Assembly: GCA_964489245.1 (NCBI GenBank)
Contig: CAZAXU010000003.1
Span: 24,639 to 88,638 of the forward strand
Length of the DNA stretch: 64,000 bases
From: CAZAXU01 sp964489245
Lineage (GTDB): Bacteria; Bacteroidota; Bacteroidia; Flavobacteriales; Flavobacteriaceae
Direction: 5' to 3'
The position numbers and the translations under genes were made by a program. Below the pieces are notes generated by a model, which saw nothing but the letters and a program-made list of their open reading frames with translations, ran no database searches and had not been told where the DNA came from. Below are positions 1 to 8,048 of the stretch, in pieces. Within the stretch, counting starts at the first letter, position 1. The number at the start of each line of letters is the position of its first letter.

Positions 1-562
1 AGAAATTGATATCATTGAGTCATATAAAGGTGAAGCACAAATTTATTGTGAAATCACGCCACACCATTTGTTATTGACGGAAGAAGTTTTGAAAAAGGTT
101 GGGAATTTTGGAAAAGTGAACCCGCCGCTGCGAACAACAAAAGATAATCAACGACTTTGGCAGGGAATATATGATGGCATTGTGGACGTAGTCGGCACGG
201 ATCATGCTCCACACCGATTGGATGAAAAGCAAAAAAAATATGCCGATGCTCCTTCCGGTTTTCCGGGCTTAGAAACTAATCTGCCTTTGTTGTTGAATGA
301 AGTGAATAAATCCAAGTTAGATATGCAAAGATTGGTTGAATTAATATCGAGCAGGACCGCTGAAATTTTTAATTTGAAAAAGCGCGGAAAAATTGTAGAA
401 GGCTATTATGCGGACTTAGTCGTGATTGATATGAACAAAGTATGGAAAATAGAACCTGAGAAATTTAAAACCAAAGCAAAATATTCTCCCTTTGAAGGAA
501 TGCAGGGAAAAGGAGATGTTGTAATGACTTTTGTGAACGGAAAATTGGAAAATATTAAGTAG
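1..562 (+). CDS. pyrC: Dihydroorotase, 3' part (5' end outside window)
   Basis: The reading frame is open from base 2 and ends at the TAG at 560-562, so this is the C-terminal part (about 186 codons) of a dihydroorotase, which closes N-carbamoyl-aspartate to dihydroorotate in pyrimidine synthesis. Visible amidohydrolase landmarks are the EITPHHL segment near the window edge and VGTDHAPH, whose Asp is the usual catalytic metal-site residue. The tail GKIVEGYYADLVVID is typical of the C-terminal composite beta-sandwich of amidohydrolases. It is followed 16 bp later by the fused pyrE-pyrF gene, then pyrB and pyrI, which fixes the pathway. The N-terminal HxH metal motif lies outside the window. 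An allantoinase is the main alternative, but the operon makes that unlikely. Confidence 0.93.
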   Translation, partial: EIDIIESYKGEAQIYCEITPHHLLLTEEVLKKVGNFGKVNPPLRTTKDNQRLWQGIYDGIVDVVGTDHAPHRLDEKQKKYADAPSGFPGLETNLPLLLNEVNKSKLDMQRLVELISSRTAEIFNLKKRGKIVEGYYADLVVIDMNKVWKIEPEKFKTKAKYSPFEGMQGKGDVVMTFVNGKLENIK

Positions 563-578
563 GAAAAAACATAAACAC

Positions 579-1958
579 ATGAGATTCAAAAAGCTTAAAG
601 AAGATTTTATATTGCAATTGCATGAAATAGGTGCTATTAAATTTGGAGATTTTATCTTGAAAAGTGGAATGAAATCTCCATTTTATTTTGATTTGAGAGA
701 TATGATTTCATACCCTAAACTACTCAATAGTGTTGCAGATTTATTGGTGCAAAAAATAAAGAATTTAGATTTCGATTATATATCAGGGATTCCTTATACG
801 GCATTGCCAATTGCAACGCTTGTGGCGGATAAACTGAATAAACCTTTGATTTATGCACGTAAGGAAGAAAAAACTTATGGAACCAAAAATTCAATTATCG
901 GAAAATATAAAAAAGAGAAAAAATGTGTTATCATAGATGATCTGATCACCACGGGTGAGAGTATTATGGAAACTGCTGAAAAATATCGACAAGCGGGTTT
1001 GATAACATCTGATTTTATGGTGATTATAGATAGAAGCAGACAGGGAACAAAAGTATTGAAGACCCAAGGTTTTCAATTGCATGCTCTGATTGATTTGAAC
1101 GAGATTTTAGAGGTATTGCAAGCACATAATAAAATTTCTCAGATTCAGGTTGATGAAATCAAAAGTTTTGTGACACAAACAACCCGACATCAATCGGAGC
1201 AGATAAAAAGCAATCCGCTGACACAAACATTGATTGAAAAAATCAAATCAAAAAAATCAAATTTGGTTTTGTCTCTGGATGTAGATAACCAAAAAGATTT
1301 TTTTAAAATATTAAAACAAACGGCAGAGCAGATTGTGATGCTTAAAACGCATGTTGATATTTTAAAAGATTTTGACGATAATTTTTTGACAAAACTTCGC
1401 GTTTACGCGCAGAAATATGATTTCTTGATTTTTGAGGATCGTAAATTTGCCGACATTGGAAATACGGTTAAAAAGCAATATCAATCCGGAATTTACAAAA
1501 TCAAAGATTGGTCTGATTTTATCACGGTACATGCCATTCCGGGGGAAGGTATTTTGCAAGGACTTTTTGAAGATGTAGATAAAAAAAGCTCATTTCTGTT
1601 GGCAAAAATGTCATCTGAGGGAAACCTGATGAACGAAACTTATACTCGAAAGGTTTTTTCTATGGGAGCACAAAATTCCGGAATGGTCTCAGGATATATT
1701 GTGCATGCCAACTCAAAAGAAGAACTGCAACGATTAAAAAACAAAATTCCAAACGGACAATTATTGTTGATGCCGGGCGTGAAATTGGAAAAAGGAACAG
1801 ATGCAATGGGTCAACAATATACGAGTGTGCAAGAAGCTATTGAAGGCGGAGCAGATTTGATTATCGTTGGGCGAGGTATTATTGAGAGTAAAAATCCGAA
1901 AGAAATAGCAAAAAAATACAGAAAGACAGCTTGGCAATTTTTTGAATCAAAAATTTGA
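579..1958 (+). CDS. Bifunctional orotate phosphoribosyltransferase / OMP decarboxylase (UMP synthase)
   Basis: A 459-residue fusion carrying the last two steps of UMP synthesis in one chain. Residues 1 to about 205 are the phosphoribosyltransferase, with the PRPP-binding loop VIIDDLITTGES at 117-128. Residues from about 212 to the end are OMP decarboxylase: LSLDVD at 231-236, LKTHVD at 255-260, and the catalytic FEDRKFADIGNT at 285-296 with the Asp-x-Lys-x-x-Asp tetrad residues. The FEDRKFADIGNT form and the OPRT-then-ODC order are those of the eukaryotic UMP synthase. The common bacterial enzymes have FDLKFHDIPNT or LDAKRGD forms. The ATG at 579 follows pyrC closely, and pyrB lies 64 bp downstream. 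The function is secure from motifs; the evolutionary origin is open. Confidence 0.93.
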   Translation: MRFKKLKEDFILQLHEIGAIKFGDFILKSGMKSPFYFDLRDMISYPKLLNSVADLLVQKIKNLDFDYISGIPYTALPIATLVADKLNKPLIYARKEEKTYGTKNSIIGKYKKEKKCVIIDDLITTGESIMETAEKYRQAGLITSDFMVIIDRSRQGTKVLKTQGFQLHALIDLNEILEVLQAHNKISQIQVDEIKSFVTQTTRHQSEQIKSNPLTQTLIEKIKSKKSNLVLSLDVDNQKDFFKILKQTAEQIVMLKTHVDILKDFDDNFLTKLRVYAQKYDFLIFEDRKFADIGNTVKKQYQSGIYKIKDWSDFITVHAIPGEGILQGLFEDVDKKSSFLLAKMSSEGNLMNETYTRKVFSMGAQNSGMVSGYIVHANSKEELQRLKNKIPNGQLLLMPGVKLEKGTDAMGQQYTSVQEAIEGGADLIIVGRGIIESKNPKEIAKKYRKTAWQFFESKI

Positions 1959-2022
1959 TTTAGAAAAAATTACCGGACAGAAATAAATCAAAATACTAAT
2001 ATATTAAAACCAAGACAAAAAA

Positions 2023-2925
2023 ATGAAAAACCTAATTTCAATGCGTGATGTCAGCAAAAAAGACATTCTGGAATTAATCGATTTAGCTCGTGATATAGAA
2101 ACGGGTAAAGTGAAACCCGATTTGTCGGGAAAATTAGGCGCTCTGCTGTTTTTTGAACCCTCCACGAGAACACATTTTTCTTTTGACACGGCAATCAAAA
2201 AACTGGGAGGAAAAAGCTTTTCCATGTCAGGAACCAGTTCCACATCTGTAAAAAAAGGAGAAACGCTGTCTGATACATTAATGACTATCAGTCAGTATGC
2301 AGATTTTATTGTGATGCGACATAAAATTGAAGGGGCGGCAAGATTTGCAACAGAAACAGTTGATATTCCGGTGATGAATGCTGGAGATGGCACCAACCAG
2401 CATCCCACACAGGCGTTGTTAGATTTATACTCCATCCAAAAAACGCAAGGAACACTCAAAAATCTGACAATTGCCATGATTGGTGATTTGCGTCTGGGAA
2501 GAACCGTGCATTCTTTGGCTCAAGCCCTTTCAGATTTTAATCCGAAATTTTATTTTGCATCTCCAAGACACTTGCAAATGCCGCAATATATCAAAGACGA
2601 ACTAACGCAAAAGAGTGTTTGGTTCAAAGAAGTCGAAGATATTAATGAGATTATTCCTGAGTTGGATATCATGTATGTTACGCGAATTCAAAAGGAGCGC
2701 TTTGCCGTGTTGGAAGACTATGAAAAAGTGAAAGATGCTTATATTATAGACAAAAATATTTTAACAAATGTTAAAAATAATTTTAAACTTTTACATCCGC
2801 TACCACGTGTGAATGAAATCACAACAGATGTAGATGATACGCCTTATGCTTATTATTTTCAGCAAGCAAAAAACGGGGTGTTTATGCGTCAGGCAATTAT
2901 TACGAAATTATTGAATCTAATCTAA
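2023..2925 (+). CDS. pyrB: Aspartate carbamoyltransferase catalytic chain
   Basis: A 300-residue enzyme that joins carbamoyl phosphate and aspartate, the committed step of pyrimidine synthesis. Family marks are the carbamoyl-phosphate loop FFEPSTRTHFSF, the HPTQALLDLYS helix and the HPLPRVNEI segment near the C terminus, all in the expected order. The length matches class B chains that assemble with regulatory chains, and pyrI follows after 24 bp. The start ATG at 2023 gives MKNLISMRDVSKKDILELI, which aligns with usual N termini. It is probably translated from the pyr operon message, since the 64-bp space upstream holds no clear terminator. Confidence 0.96.
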   Translation: MKNLISMRDVSKKDILELIDLARDIETGKVKPDLSGKLGALLFFEPSTRTHFSFDTAIKKLGGKSFSMSGTSSTSVKKGETLSDTLMTISQYADFIVMRHKIEGAARFATETVDIPVMNAGDGTNQHPTQALLDLYSIQKTQGTLKNLTIAMIGDLRLGRTVHSLAQALSDFNPKFYFASPRHLQMPQYIKDELTQKSVWFKEVEDINEIIPELDIMYVTRIQKERFAVLEDYEKVKDAYIIDKNILTNVKNNFKLLHPLPRVNEITTDVDDTPYAYYFQQAKNGVFMRQAIITKLLNLI

Positions 2926-2949
2926 TCATCCTCAAAAAATATTACAACA

Positions 2950-3405
2950 ATGAAAAAACAATTGAAAGTAGATCCTATTAAAAGCGGAACTGTAATCGAT
3001 CATATCACAGCAGGAAAGGCTTTGCAAGTGGCCGATATTTTAAATCTGAAAAATCCTAAAAATTTGATGATGATAGGCGTGAATCTTTCCAGTAATAAAA
3101 TGGACAAAAAAGATATAATCAAGATAGAAAACAGGGTTTTGACCAATGACGAGGTGAACAGTATCGCATTGGTTTCTCCAAATGCGTCATTGATTATTAT
3201 TGAAGATTATCAGGTGGTTGAAAAACATAAAATTGAGATTCCAAGTCATATTAACAAACATATTATTTGTCCTAATCCGAATTGTGTGACTAACGTGGAA
3301 AACGTATCAACCAGATTTGAACTGGCAAATAAAAGTCCGGTTGAAGTGCGCTGTGAATACTGCGAAAAAAAATATGCTATAGAAGATGTGAAATTCAGGT
3401 TTTAG
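2950..3405 (+). CDS. pyrI: Aspartate carbamoyltransferase regulatory chain
   Basis: A 151-residue regulatory subunit that binds nucleotides and a structural zinc and holds PyrB trimers together. The zinc ligands are plainly visible: C107 and C112 in CPNPNC, and C135 and C138 in CEYC. The N-terminal KQLKVDPIKSGTVIDHI is the nucleotide-binding edge seen in PyrI proteins. The gene directly follows pyrB, so this organism should make an allosteric, E. coli-like dodecameric enzyme. It is the last gene of the visible pyr operon. Confidence 0.95.
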   Translation: MKKQLKVDPIKSGTVIDHITAGKALQVADILNLKNPKNLMMIGVNLSSNKMDKKDIIKIENRVLTNDEVNSIALVSPNASLIIIEDYQVVEKHKIEIPSHINKHIICPNPNCVTNVENVSTRFELANKSPVEVRCEYCEKKYAIEDVKFRF

Positions 3406-3416
3406 TTAAGATTTTT

Positions 3417-3435
3417 GTGTTTAATCAATAAACAC
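3417..3435. other. Short inverted repeat after pyrI
   Basis: GTGTTTA at 3417-3423 and TAAACAC at 3429-3435 form perfect 7-bp arms around a 5-base loop, 12 bases after the pyrI stop. There is no T-tract after it on the plus strand, so it is not a classic intrinsic terminator. It may mark the operon 3' end. The rest of the space to 3566 shows nothing else clear except a near-match to the -7 consensus (TATTTTTA, about 3538-3545) before ftcD. Confidence 0.35.
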
Positions 3436-3566
3436 TAATGTTTCCGGAATTCAGATCCATACGGATGTTCACTATATACTGAAGTTTTTAGACAAACAAA
3501 AAATAACAATAAACAGTTTTCTATTTCAAACAAATGCTTATTTTTACTCCGTTAAAAACAAGCATT

Positions 3567-5267
3567 ATGCAAAAACAACTGATAGAATGCGTTCCAAACA
3601 TCAGTGAAGGACGCGACACGGCAAAAATCAATGAAATAGCCAAACAAGTAGAAACCGTAGATGGTGTAAAATTATTGGATATAGACCCCGGAAAAGCCAC
3701 CAACAGAACAGTGATTACTTTTGTTGGGGAGCCGGAACAAGTGGTAGAAGCAGCTTATCGTTTAATCAGAAAAGCCAAGGAATTAATTGATATGAGCAAG
3801 CATTCCGGAGCACATCCGCGCTTTGGTGCCACAGATGTCTGTCCTTTTGTGCCGATTGCCAATATCACGATGGAAGAAACGGCAAAATATGCACATCAAT
3901 TAGGTAAAAAGGTCGGAGAAGAATTGCATATTCCGGTTTATTTTTATGAAAACGCCGCTACTGAAGAAAAACGCCGAAATTTGGCAAATGTGCGCTCGGG
4001 TGAATATGAAGGATTGCCTGATAAAATCAGTGACGACAAATGGAAACCTGATTTTGGTCCCGACAAATTTGATGACGAGGTGGAAAAATCAGGAGCTGTA
4101 GCCATCTCTGCAAGAGATTTTTTAGTGGCGTATAATATTAATTTAAATACAACTTCTACAAGACGCGCCAATTCCATTGCTTTTGACATTCGTGAAGCGG
4201 GGAGAGTTAAACGAGAAGGAAATCCCATTACCGGAAAGAAAGTTTTGGATAAAAACGGAAAACCTATTAGAATTCCCGGAAAATTCAAAGGTGTAAAAGG
4301 CATTGGGTGGTATATTGAAGAATATGGGATTGCGCAAGTTTCTTATAATATTACCAATATCAACGAAGCACCCGTTCATTTGGTATTTGATGAGTCCGTA
4401 AAATCTGCCGATGAGCGCGGCATTCGGGTTACAGGTTCTGAAATCATCGGGTTGGTGCCAAAAAAGGTTATGTTGGATGCTGCAGACTATTTTTTGACGA
4501 AACAAAATCGATCTCTGGGAATTTCCGAAAGTGAAAAAATTAAAATTGCTGTAAAATCACTGGGAGCAGACGATTTAAAGCCTTTTAATCCTAAAGAAAA
4601 AATCATTGAGTATCTTTTAGAGGATAAGAAAAAATTAAAATTAATCGATTTAACTTTATCCGATTTTGCCGACCTCACAGCATCAGAACGTCCGGCTCCG
4701 GGTGGCGGTTCCATAGCGGCATATTCTGCAACTTTAGGCGTAGCATTGGGAACAATGGTTGCCAATTTATCCTCGCATAAACGCGGTTGGGATGATCGAT
4801 GGGAATATTATTCCGACTGGGCGGTGAAAGGAGAAAAATATAAACAAGAACTTTTGCATTTGGTAGATGAAGACACGAATGCTTTCAATAAAATAATGGA
4901 GGCTTTCCAATTGCCTAAAAAATCTGAAGTTGATAAAAAAGTAAGAATGGAGGCAATTGAAGCAGCAACGCTCTATGCAACTGAAATTCCGCTAAAAGTT
5001 TTAGAAACCGCCTATCATTCCATGGAGGTGATGGAAGAAATGGCACAAACCGGATTGCCTGCTTCTATTTCTGATGTTGCCGTGGGTGCAATGTCTGCCA
5101 GAACAGGAGCCTATGGAGCTTATTATAACGTAAGAATCAATGCGGCGACACTTAAGAATAAAAATAAAGCCAAAGAGCTTCTGAACAGAGCAAATGATTT
5201 GCTTGAAAATACTTTGAAAAGAGAACAGAAAATTTTGGCTTTGGTTGATGAGAAAATGGAAAAATAA
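3567..5267 (+). CDS. ftcD: Glutamate formimidoyltransferase / formimidoyltetrahydrofolate cyclodeaminase fusion
   Basis: A 566-residue bifunctional enzyme of histidine degradation and folate one-carbon metabolism. Residues 1 to about 330 are the formiminotransferase: the start MQKQLIECVPNISEGRD matches the family, and SGAHPRFGATDVCPFVPI contains the family's catalytic His. Residues from about 360 on are the cyclodeaminase, with the LTASERPAPGGGSIAA segment. An in-frame upstream start (3534) exists, but it adds 11 residues absent from the family, so ATG 3567 is preferred. No other hut genes lie nearby, so the formiminoglutamate source must be encoded elsewhere. The fused form is known from animals and from several Bacteroidota. 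Confidence 0.93.
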   Translation: MQKQLIECVPNISEGRDTAKINEIAKQVETVDGVKLLDIDPGKATNRTVITFVGEPEQVVEAAYRLIRKAKELIDMSKHSGAHPRFGATDVCPFVPIANITMEETAKYAHQLGKKVGEELHIPVYFYENAATEEKRRNLANVRSGEYEGLPDKISDDKWKPDFGPDKFDDEVEKSGAVAISARDFLVAYNINLNTTSTRRANSIAFDIREAGRVKREGNPITGKKVLDKNGKPIRIPGKFKGVKGIGWYIEEYGIAQVSYNITNINEAPVHLVFDESVKSADERGIRVTGSEIIGLVPKKVMLDAADYFLTKQNRSLGISESEKIKIAVKSLGADDLKPFNPKEKIIEYLLEDKKKLKLIDLTLSDFADLTASERPAPGGGSIAAYSATLGVALGTMVANLSSHKRGWDDRWEYYSDWAVKGEKYKQELLHLVDEDTNAFNKIMEAFQLPKKSEVDKKVRMEAIEAATLYATEIPLKVLETAYHSMEVMEEMAQTGLPASISDVAVGAMSARTGAYGAYYNVRINAATLKNKNKAKELLNRANDLLENTLKREQKILALVDEKMEK

Positions 5268-5349
5268 TTCCATTTCTTTTGGGTTAATTTATATTTAAAA
5301 ATGATATAAGTTATGAATTTGTAATACATTCATCAATAGTTGTTTGGAT

Positions 5350-5547
5350 ATGAAAGATGGACGAAAAAGAAGTGATATTAAAATCGGAATACAAGTAAAA
5401 ATCGTACAAAAACACCATCAGAGAAGTGGAAACTTAACAGATGGGATTGTAGAAAAAATACTCACAAATTCTGCCAATCACCCGCATGGCATCAAGGTGC
5501 GATTGAAATCAGGAGAAGTTGGGAGAGTGAAAGAAATTGAAAATTGA
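5350..5547 (+). CDS. YwbE-family small protein
   Basis: A 65-residue basic protein resembling the YwbE family (DUF2196). The sequence has GIQVKIVQKHHQRSG, then TDGIVEKILTNSANHPHGI and VRLKSGEVGRVKEI, the family's typical run of short beta strands. No enzymatic function is known for the family, although the fold suggests a small nucleic-acid-binding barrel (inference). A TTG two codons upstream (5344) is possible, but the ATG at 5350 is preferred. It stands alone between ftcD and the convergent ygiQ. Confidence 0.8.
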   Translation: MKDGRKRSDIKIGIQVKIVQKHHQRSGNLTDGIVEKILTNSANHPHGIKVRLKSGEVGRVKEIEN

Positions 5548-5592
5548 ACTTCTGATTATCAGACAGTATAAAGATTTAAAAATAATTGTTCG

Positions 5593-7443
5593 TTATTTTT
5601 TTCTTTGATATTTTGGCAACAAGATATTCAGCAAATCTTTTCTTCCCATGGCAAGTAGTTTATCTTTAATCCAATTCTTGTTTTCAGGTTTATACCAAAA
5701 GAAGAATTTCCATTGATCCAGTTTTTCTTTGCGATTTTTGACTGTTTTTATTTTTTTCAAGCTGTAAGGGTGATAGCCGCTGTAATAGGCAACGGTTGCA
5801 AGGGTCATTGGCGTAGGCGTAAAGTCTTGGACTTGTTCCAATTGGAATCCCATATCTTTGGTTTCCGCCGCCAGGTTAGCCATGTCTTCCATATTTCCGT
5901 TAGGGTGGGAAGAAATAAAATAAGGAATGAGTTGTTGGCGTAGCTTGTATTTTTGATTGATTTGATCAAACTGTTTTTTGAAATGATGAAAATATTTAAA
6001 AGAAGGTTTTCGCATCATTTTTAAAACCCTGTCTGATGTATGTTCCGGGGCAACTTTCAGTCTGCCTGACGTATGTTTGGTGATCAGTTGTTCCAGATAG
6101 TTATTCAAATCTTCAGCATCGGCTTTTTTATTGTACCGGGGAACCGTCAAATCATATCGAATGCCACTTCCGATGAAAGCTTTTTTCACTTTGGGGTGTT
6201 GTTCCACAGATTTATAAATATCTAATAAATCTTTATGAGAAGTGTTTAAATTGCTACAAACCACCGGGTGAATACAAGATGGGGCCGTGCATTTTTCGCA
6301 AATAGATAGATCATAGCCTTGCATTTTATACATGTTGGCAGAAGGACCTCCTATATCCGTGATATATCCTTTGAAATCTTCCTGTTGCGTGATTTGTTCC
6401 AATTCTTGTAAAATAGATTTTTTACTTCGGCTGGCAATAAATTTTCCTTGATGTGCAGAGATTGTGCAGAAACTACATCCTCCAAAACATCCACGATGAA
6501 TATTGATGGAATGTTTAATCATTTCATAAGCGGGAATCGTGCCGCGTTTGCGATATTTCGGATGTGGCATACGGGTGAAAGGCAGAGAAAAAGCGCTATC
6601 GATTTCCTTTTCCGTCATGCTGGGAAAAGTGGGATTAATGACCAAAATTTTGTCATTAACTTTTTGTAAAATACGTTGCTTGGCTGTCATCATATTAGAC
6701 TCTACTTCCAAGATTTTAAAATTTTGAGCAAAAGCTTTTTTATTTGTCAGGCAACGTTCATGTGAATGAATCCACACGTCATTCCAGTTTTTATTTTTAG
6801 GGAGTTTTTCACTTTGTTTGATTAAATATGCCGTTTGCTTAATGGTTTTTAAAGAGGAGAAAGGCACTCCTTTTTCAATCAGCATGATGATTTCTTTTAG
6901 CGGTTGTTCTCCCATTCCATAAACCAAAAGATCAGCGCCTGAGTCTGCCAAAATGGAAGGTTTCAATTGGTCACTCCAATAATCGTAGTGGGTTACACGT
7001 CGTAGAGAAGCTTCGATTCCACCAATCAGAACAGGCACCTCAGGATAAAAATCTTTAAGAATTTTGGTGTAAACAACACTGGCATAGTCAGGACGAAAGC
7101 CTCGTTCCCCTCCGGGAGTATAAACATCTTTTTCTCTGGGTTTTTTGCTGGCGGTGTAGTTGCTAATCATAGAGTCCATTTCTCCGGCAGTCACAGCAAA
7201 AAACAGACGAGGTTTTCCCAATTTGGTAAAATCTTGCAGATTGTCTCTTACGTTGGGTTGTGGAACAATGGCAATGCGTAGTCCGAAGCTTTCAAAAATT
7301 CTTCCCACAACGGCAGGACCGAAAGACGGATGGTCAATATAAGCATCACCGCTAAACAAAATTACATCCAATTCATCCCAACCGCGTTTTCTGACTTCTT
7401 TTAAAGTTGTGGGCAACCAATCTGTTAAAGCATATTTATGCAT
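5593..7443 (-). CDS. YgiQ-family radical SAM protein
   Basis: A 616-residue protein of the YgiQ (UPF0313) radical SAM family. The cluster-binding CxxxCxxC is seen in RGCFGGCSFCTIS around residue 318. The N-terminal domain with LFSGDAYIDHPSFG and the segment YTDIGGPSANMY are typical of YgiQ. A further Cys group, CEKCTAPSCIHPVVC, lies about 80 residues after the first cluster. The substrate is unknown for the family. The start ATG at 7443 lies only 5 bases after an exact -7 element on the minus strand (7448-7455), so the message may be leaderless. Confidence 0.9.
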   Translation of the reverse strand: MHKYALTDWLPTTLKEVRKRGWDELDVILFSGDAYIDHPSFGPAVVGRIFESFGLRIAIVPQPNVRDNLQDFTKLGKPRLFFAVTAGEMDSMISNYTASKKPREKDVYTPGGERGFRPDYASVVYTKILKDFYPEVPVLIGGIEASLRRVTHYDYWSDQLKPSILADSGADLLVYGMGEQPLKEIIMLIEKGVPFSSLKTIKQTAYLIKQSEKLPKNKNWNDVWIHSHERCLTNKKAFAQNFKILEVESNMMTAKQRILQKVNDKILVINPTFPSMTEKEIDSAFSLPFTRMPHPKYRKRGTIPAYEMIKHSINIHRGCFGGCSFCTISAHQGKFIASRSKKSILQELEQITQQEDFKGYITDIGGPSANMYKMQGYDLSICEKCTAPSCIHPVVCSNLNTSHKDLLDIYKSVEQHPKVKKAFIGSGIRYDLTVPRYNKKADAEDLNNYLEQLITKHTSGRLKVAPEHTSDRVLKMMRKPSFKYFHHFKKQFDQINQKYKLRQQLIPYFISSHPNGNMEDMANLAAETKDMGFQLEQVQDFTPTPMTLATVAYYSGYHPYSLKKIKTVKNRKEKLDQWKFFFWYKPENKNWIKDKLLAMGRKDLLNILLPKYQRKK

Positions 7444-7447
7444 GCAA

Positions 7448-7455
7448 CAAAGATA
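7448..7455 (-). promoter_or_regulatory. -7 promoter element of ygiQ
   Basis: The minus strand reads TATCTTTG, an exact TAnnTTTG. Its last base is 5 bases from the start codon, so transcription would begin at or within a base or two of the ATG. Confidence 0.55.
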
Positions 7456-7553
7456 AGCTTAATAGTTTAAAGAAGAAAAAAGGAAAGTCGGGTTATGAAT
7501 TGATTGAATACGACTCGTTTTATATTATAGTCAAAAACTTTTGGCAGCATGCT

Positions 7554-7928
7554 CTAGTCATATTTTTGATATGACTTCTCTTCAATGAGATTAGAACCGG
7601 TTAGTTCATTGATTTTTCTTTTGATATCAGAGCGCTTATCGTTAGTAAAGTAAACAGCTCTGGCTGTTTCAATGAATTTTTCTCCAAAATTTTTATCTCG
7701 TTCCAAATCGCGAATGGTATCCTCAATATCCCATAGCTCTTGATTAATCTTTAAAAGCTCCTGATATAGTTCGTGATTTTTATCAATGATTTGAGCAACA
7801 GCCTTGTCCAGCACTTCATATTCATTTTGAAGGTTTTTGCGTTTTTCAGCGTTCTGAATATGTTTGAGCTTGATTTCTATAATACTGAGCTTATCTGCGA
7901 TTTCTCCATTGGATACTTCTATTTTCAT
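7554..7928 (-). CDS. DUF6165-like coiled-coil protein
   Basis: A 124-residue acidic and basic, mostly helical protein beginning MKIEVSNGEIADKLSIIEIK, which resembles the DUF6165 family from memory. It has no signal peptide or membrane segment. Heptad-like leucine, isoleucine and lysine spacing suggests a long coiled coil. No function is known to me. Proteins of this type often sit near surface polysaccharide genes, but here the neighbours are ygiQ downstream and a divergent carboxylase, so context does not help. Confidence 0.65.
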   Translation of the reverse strand: MKIEVSNGEIADKLSIIEIKLKHIQNAEKRKNLQNEYEVLDKAVAQIIDKNHELYQELLKINQELWDIEDTIRDLERDKNFGEKFIETARAVYFTNDKRSDIKRKINELTGSNLIEEKSYQKYD

Positions 7929-8009
7929 TTTTCAATTCTTTAGGTTGCAATGCAGCCACAATAATACGAAAAACCATCGACTTTTTTGGCTGTCAAAAAT
8001 TAATTTTTT

Positions 8010-8017
8010 TAGTTTTG
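8010..8017 (+). promoter_or_regulatory. -7 promoter element of the carboxylase gene
   Basis: TAGTTTTG at 8010-8017 matches TAnnTTTG exactly, with a TTG at 7986-7988 (21-base spacer) as the -33 element. The start codon lies about 32 bases downstream. Confidence 0.6.
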
Positions 8018-8048
8018 CCTGAAAGTTATATCTTTATGAACCAAAATT

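Noticed and set aside
3411..3425. ATTTTTGTGTTTAAT shared with 34366-34380
   Set aside because: A 15-base AT-rich match behind two operons can arise by chance in this composition; no further similarity around it.
4143..4505. Minus-strand frames inside ftcD
   Set aside because: Antisense shadows of a gene with full motifs.
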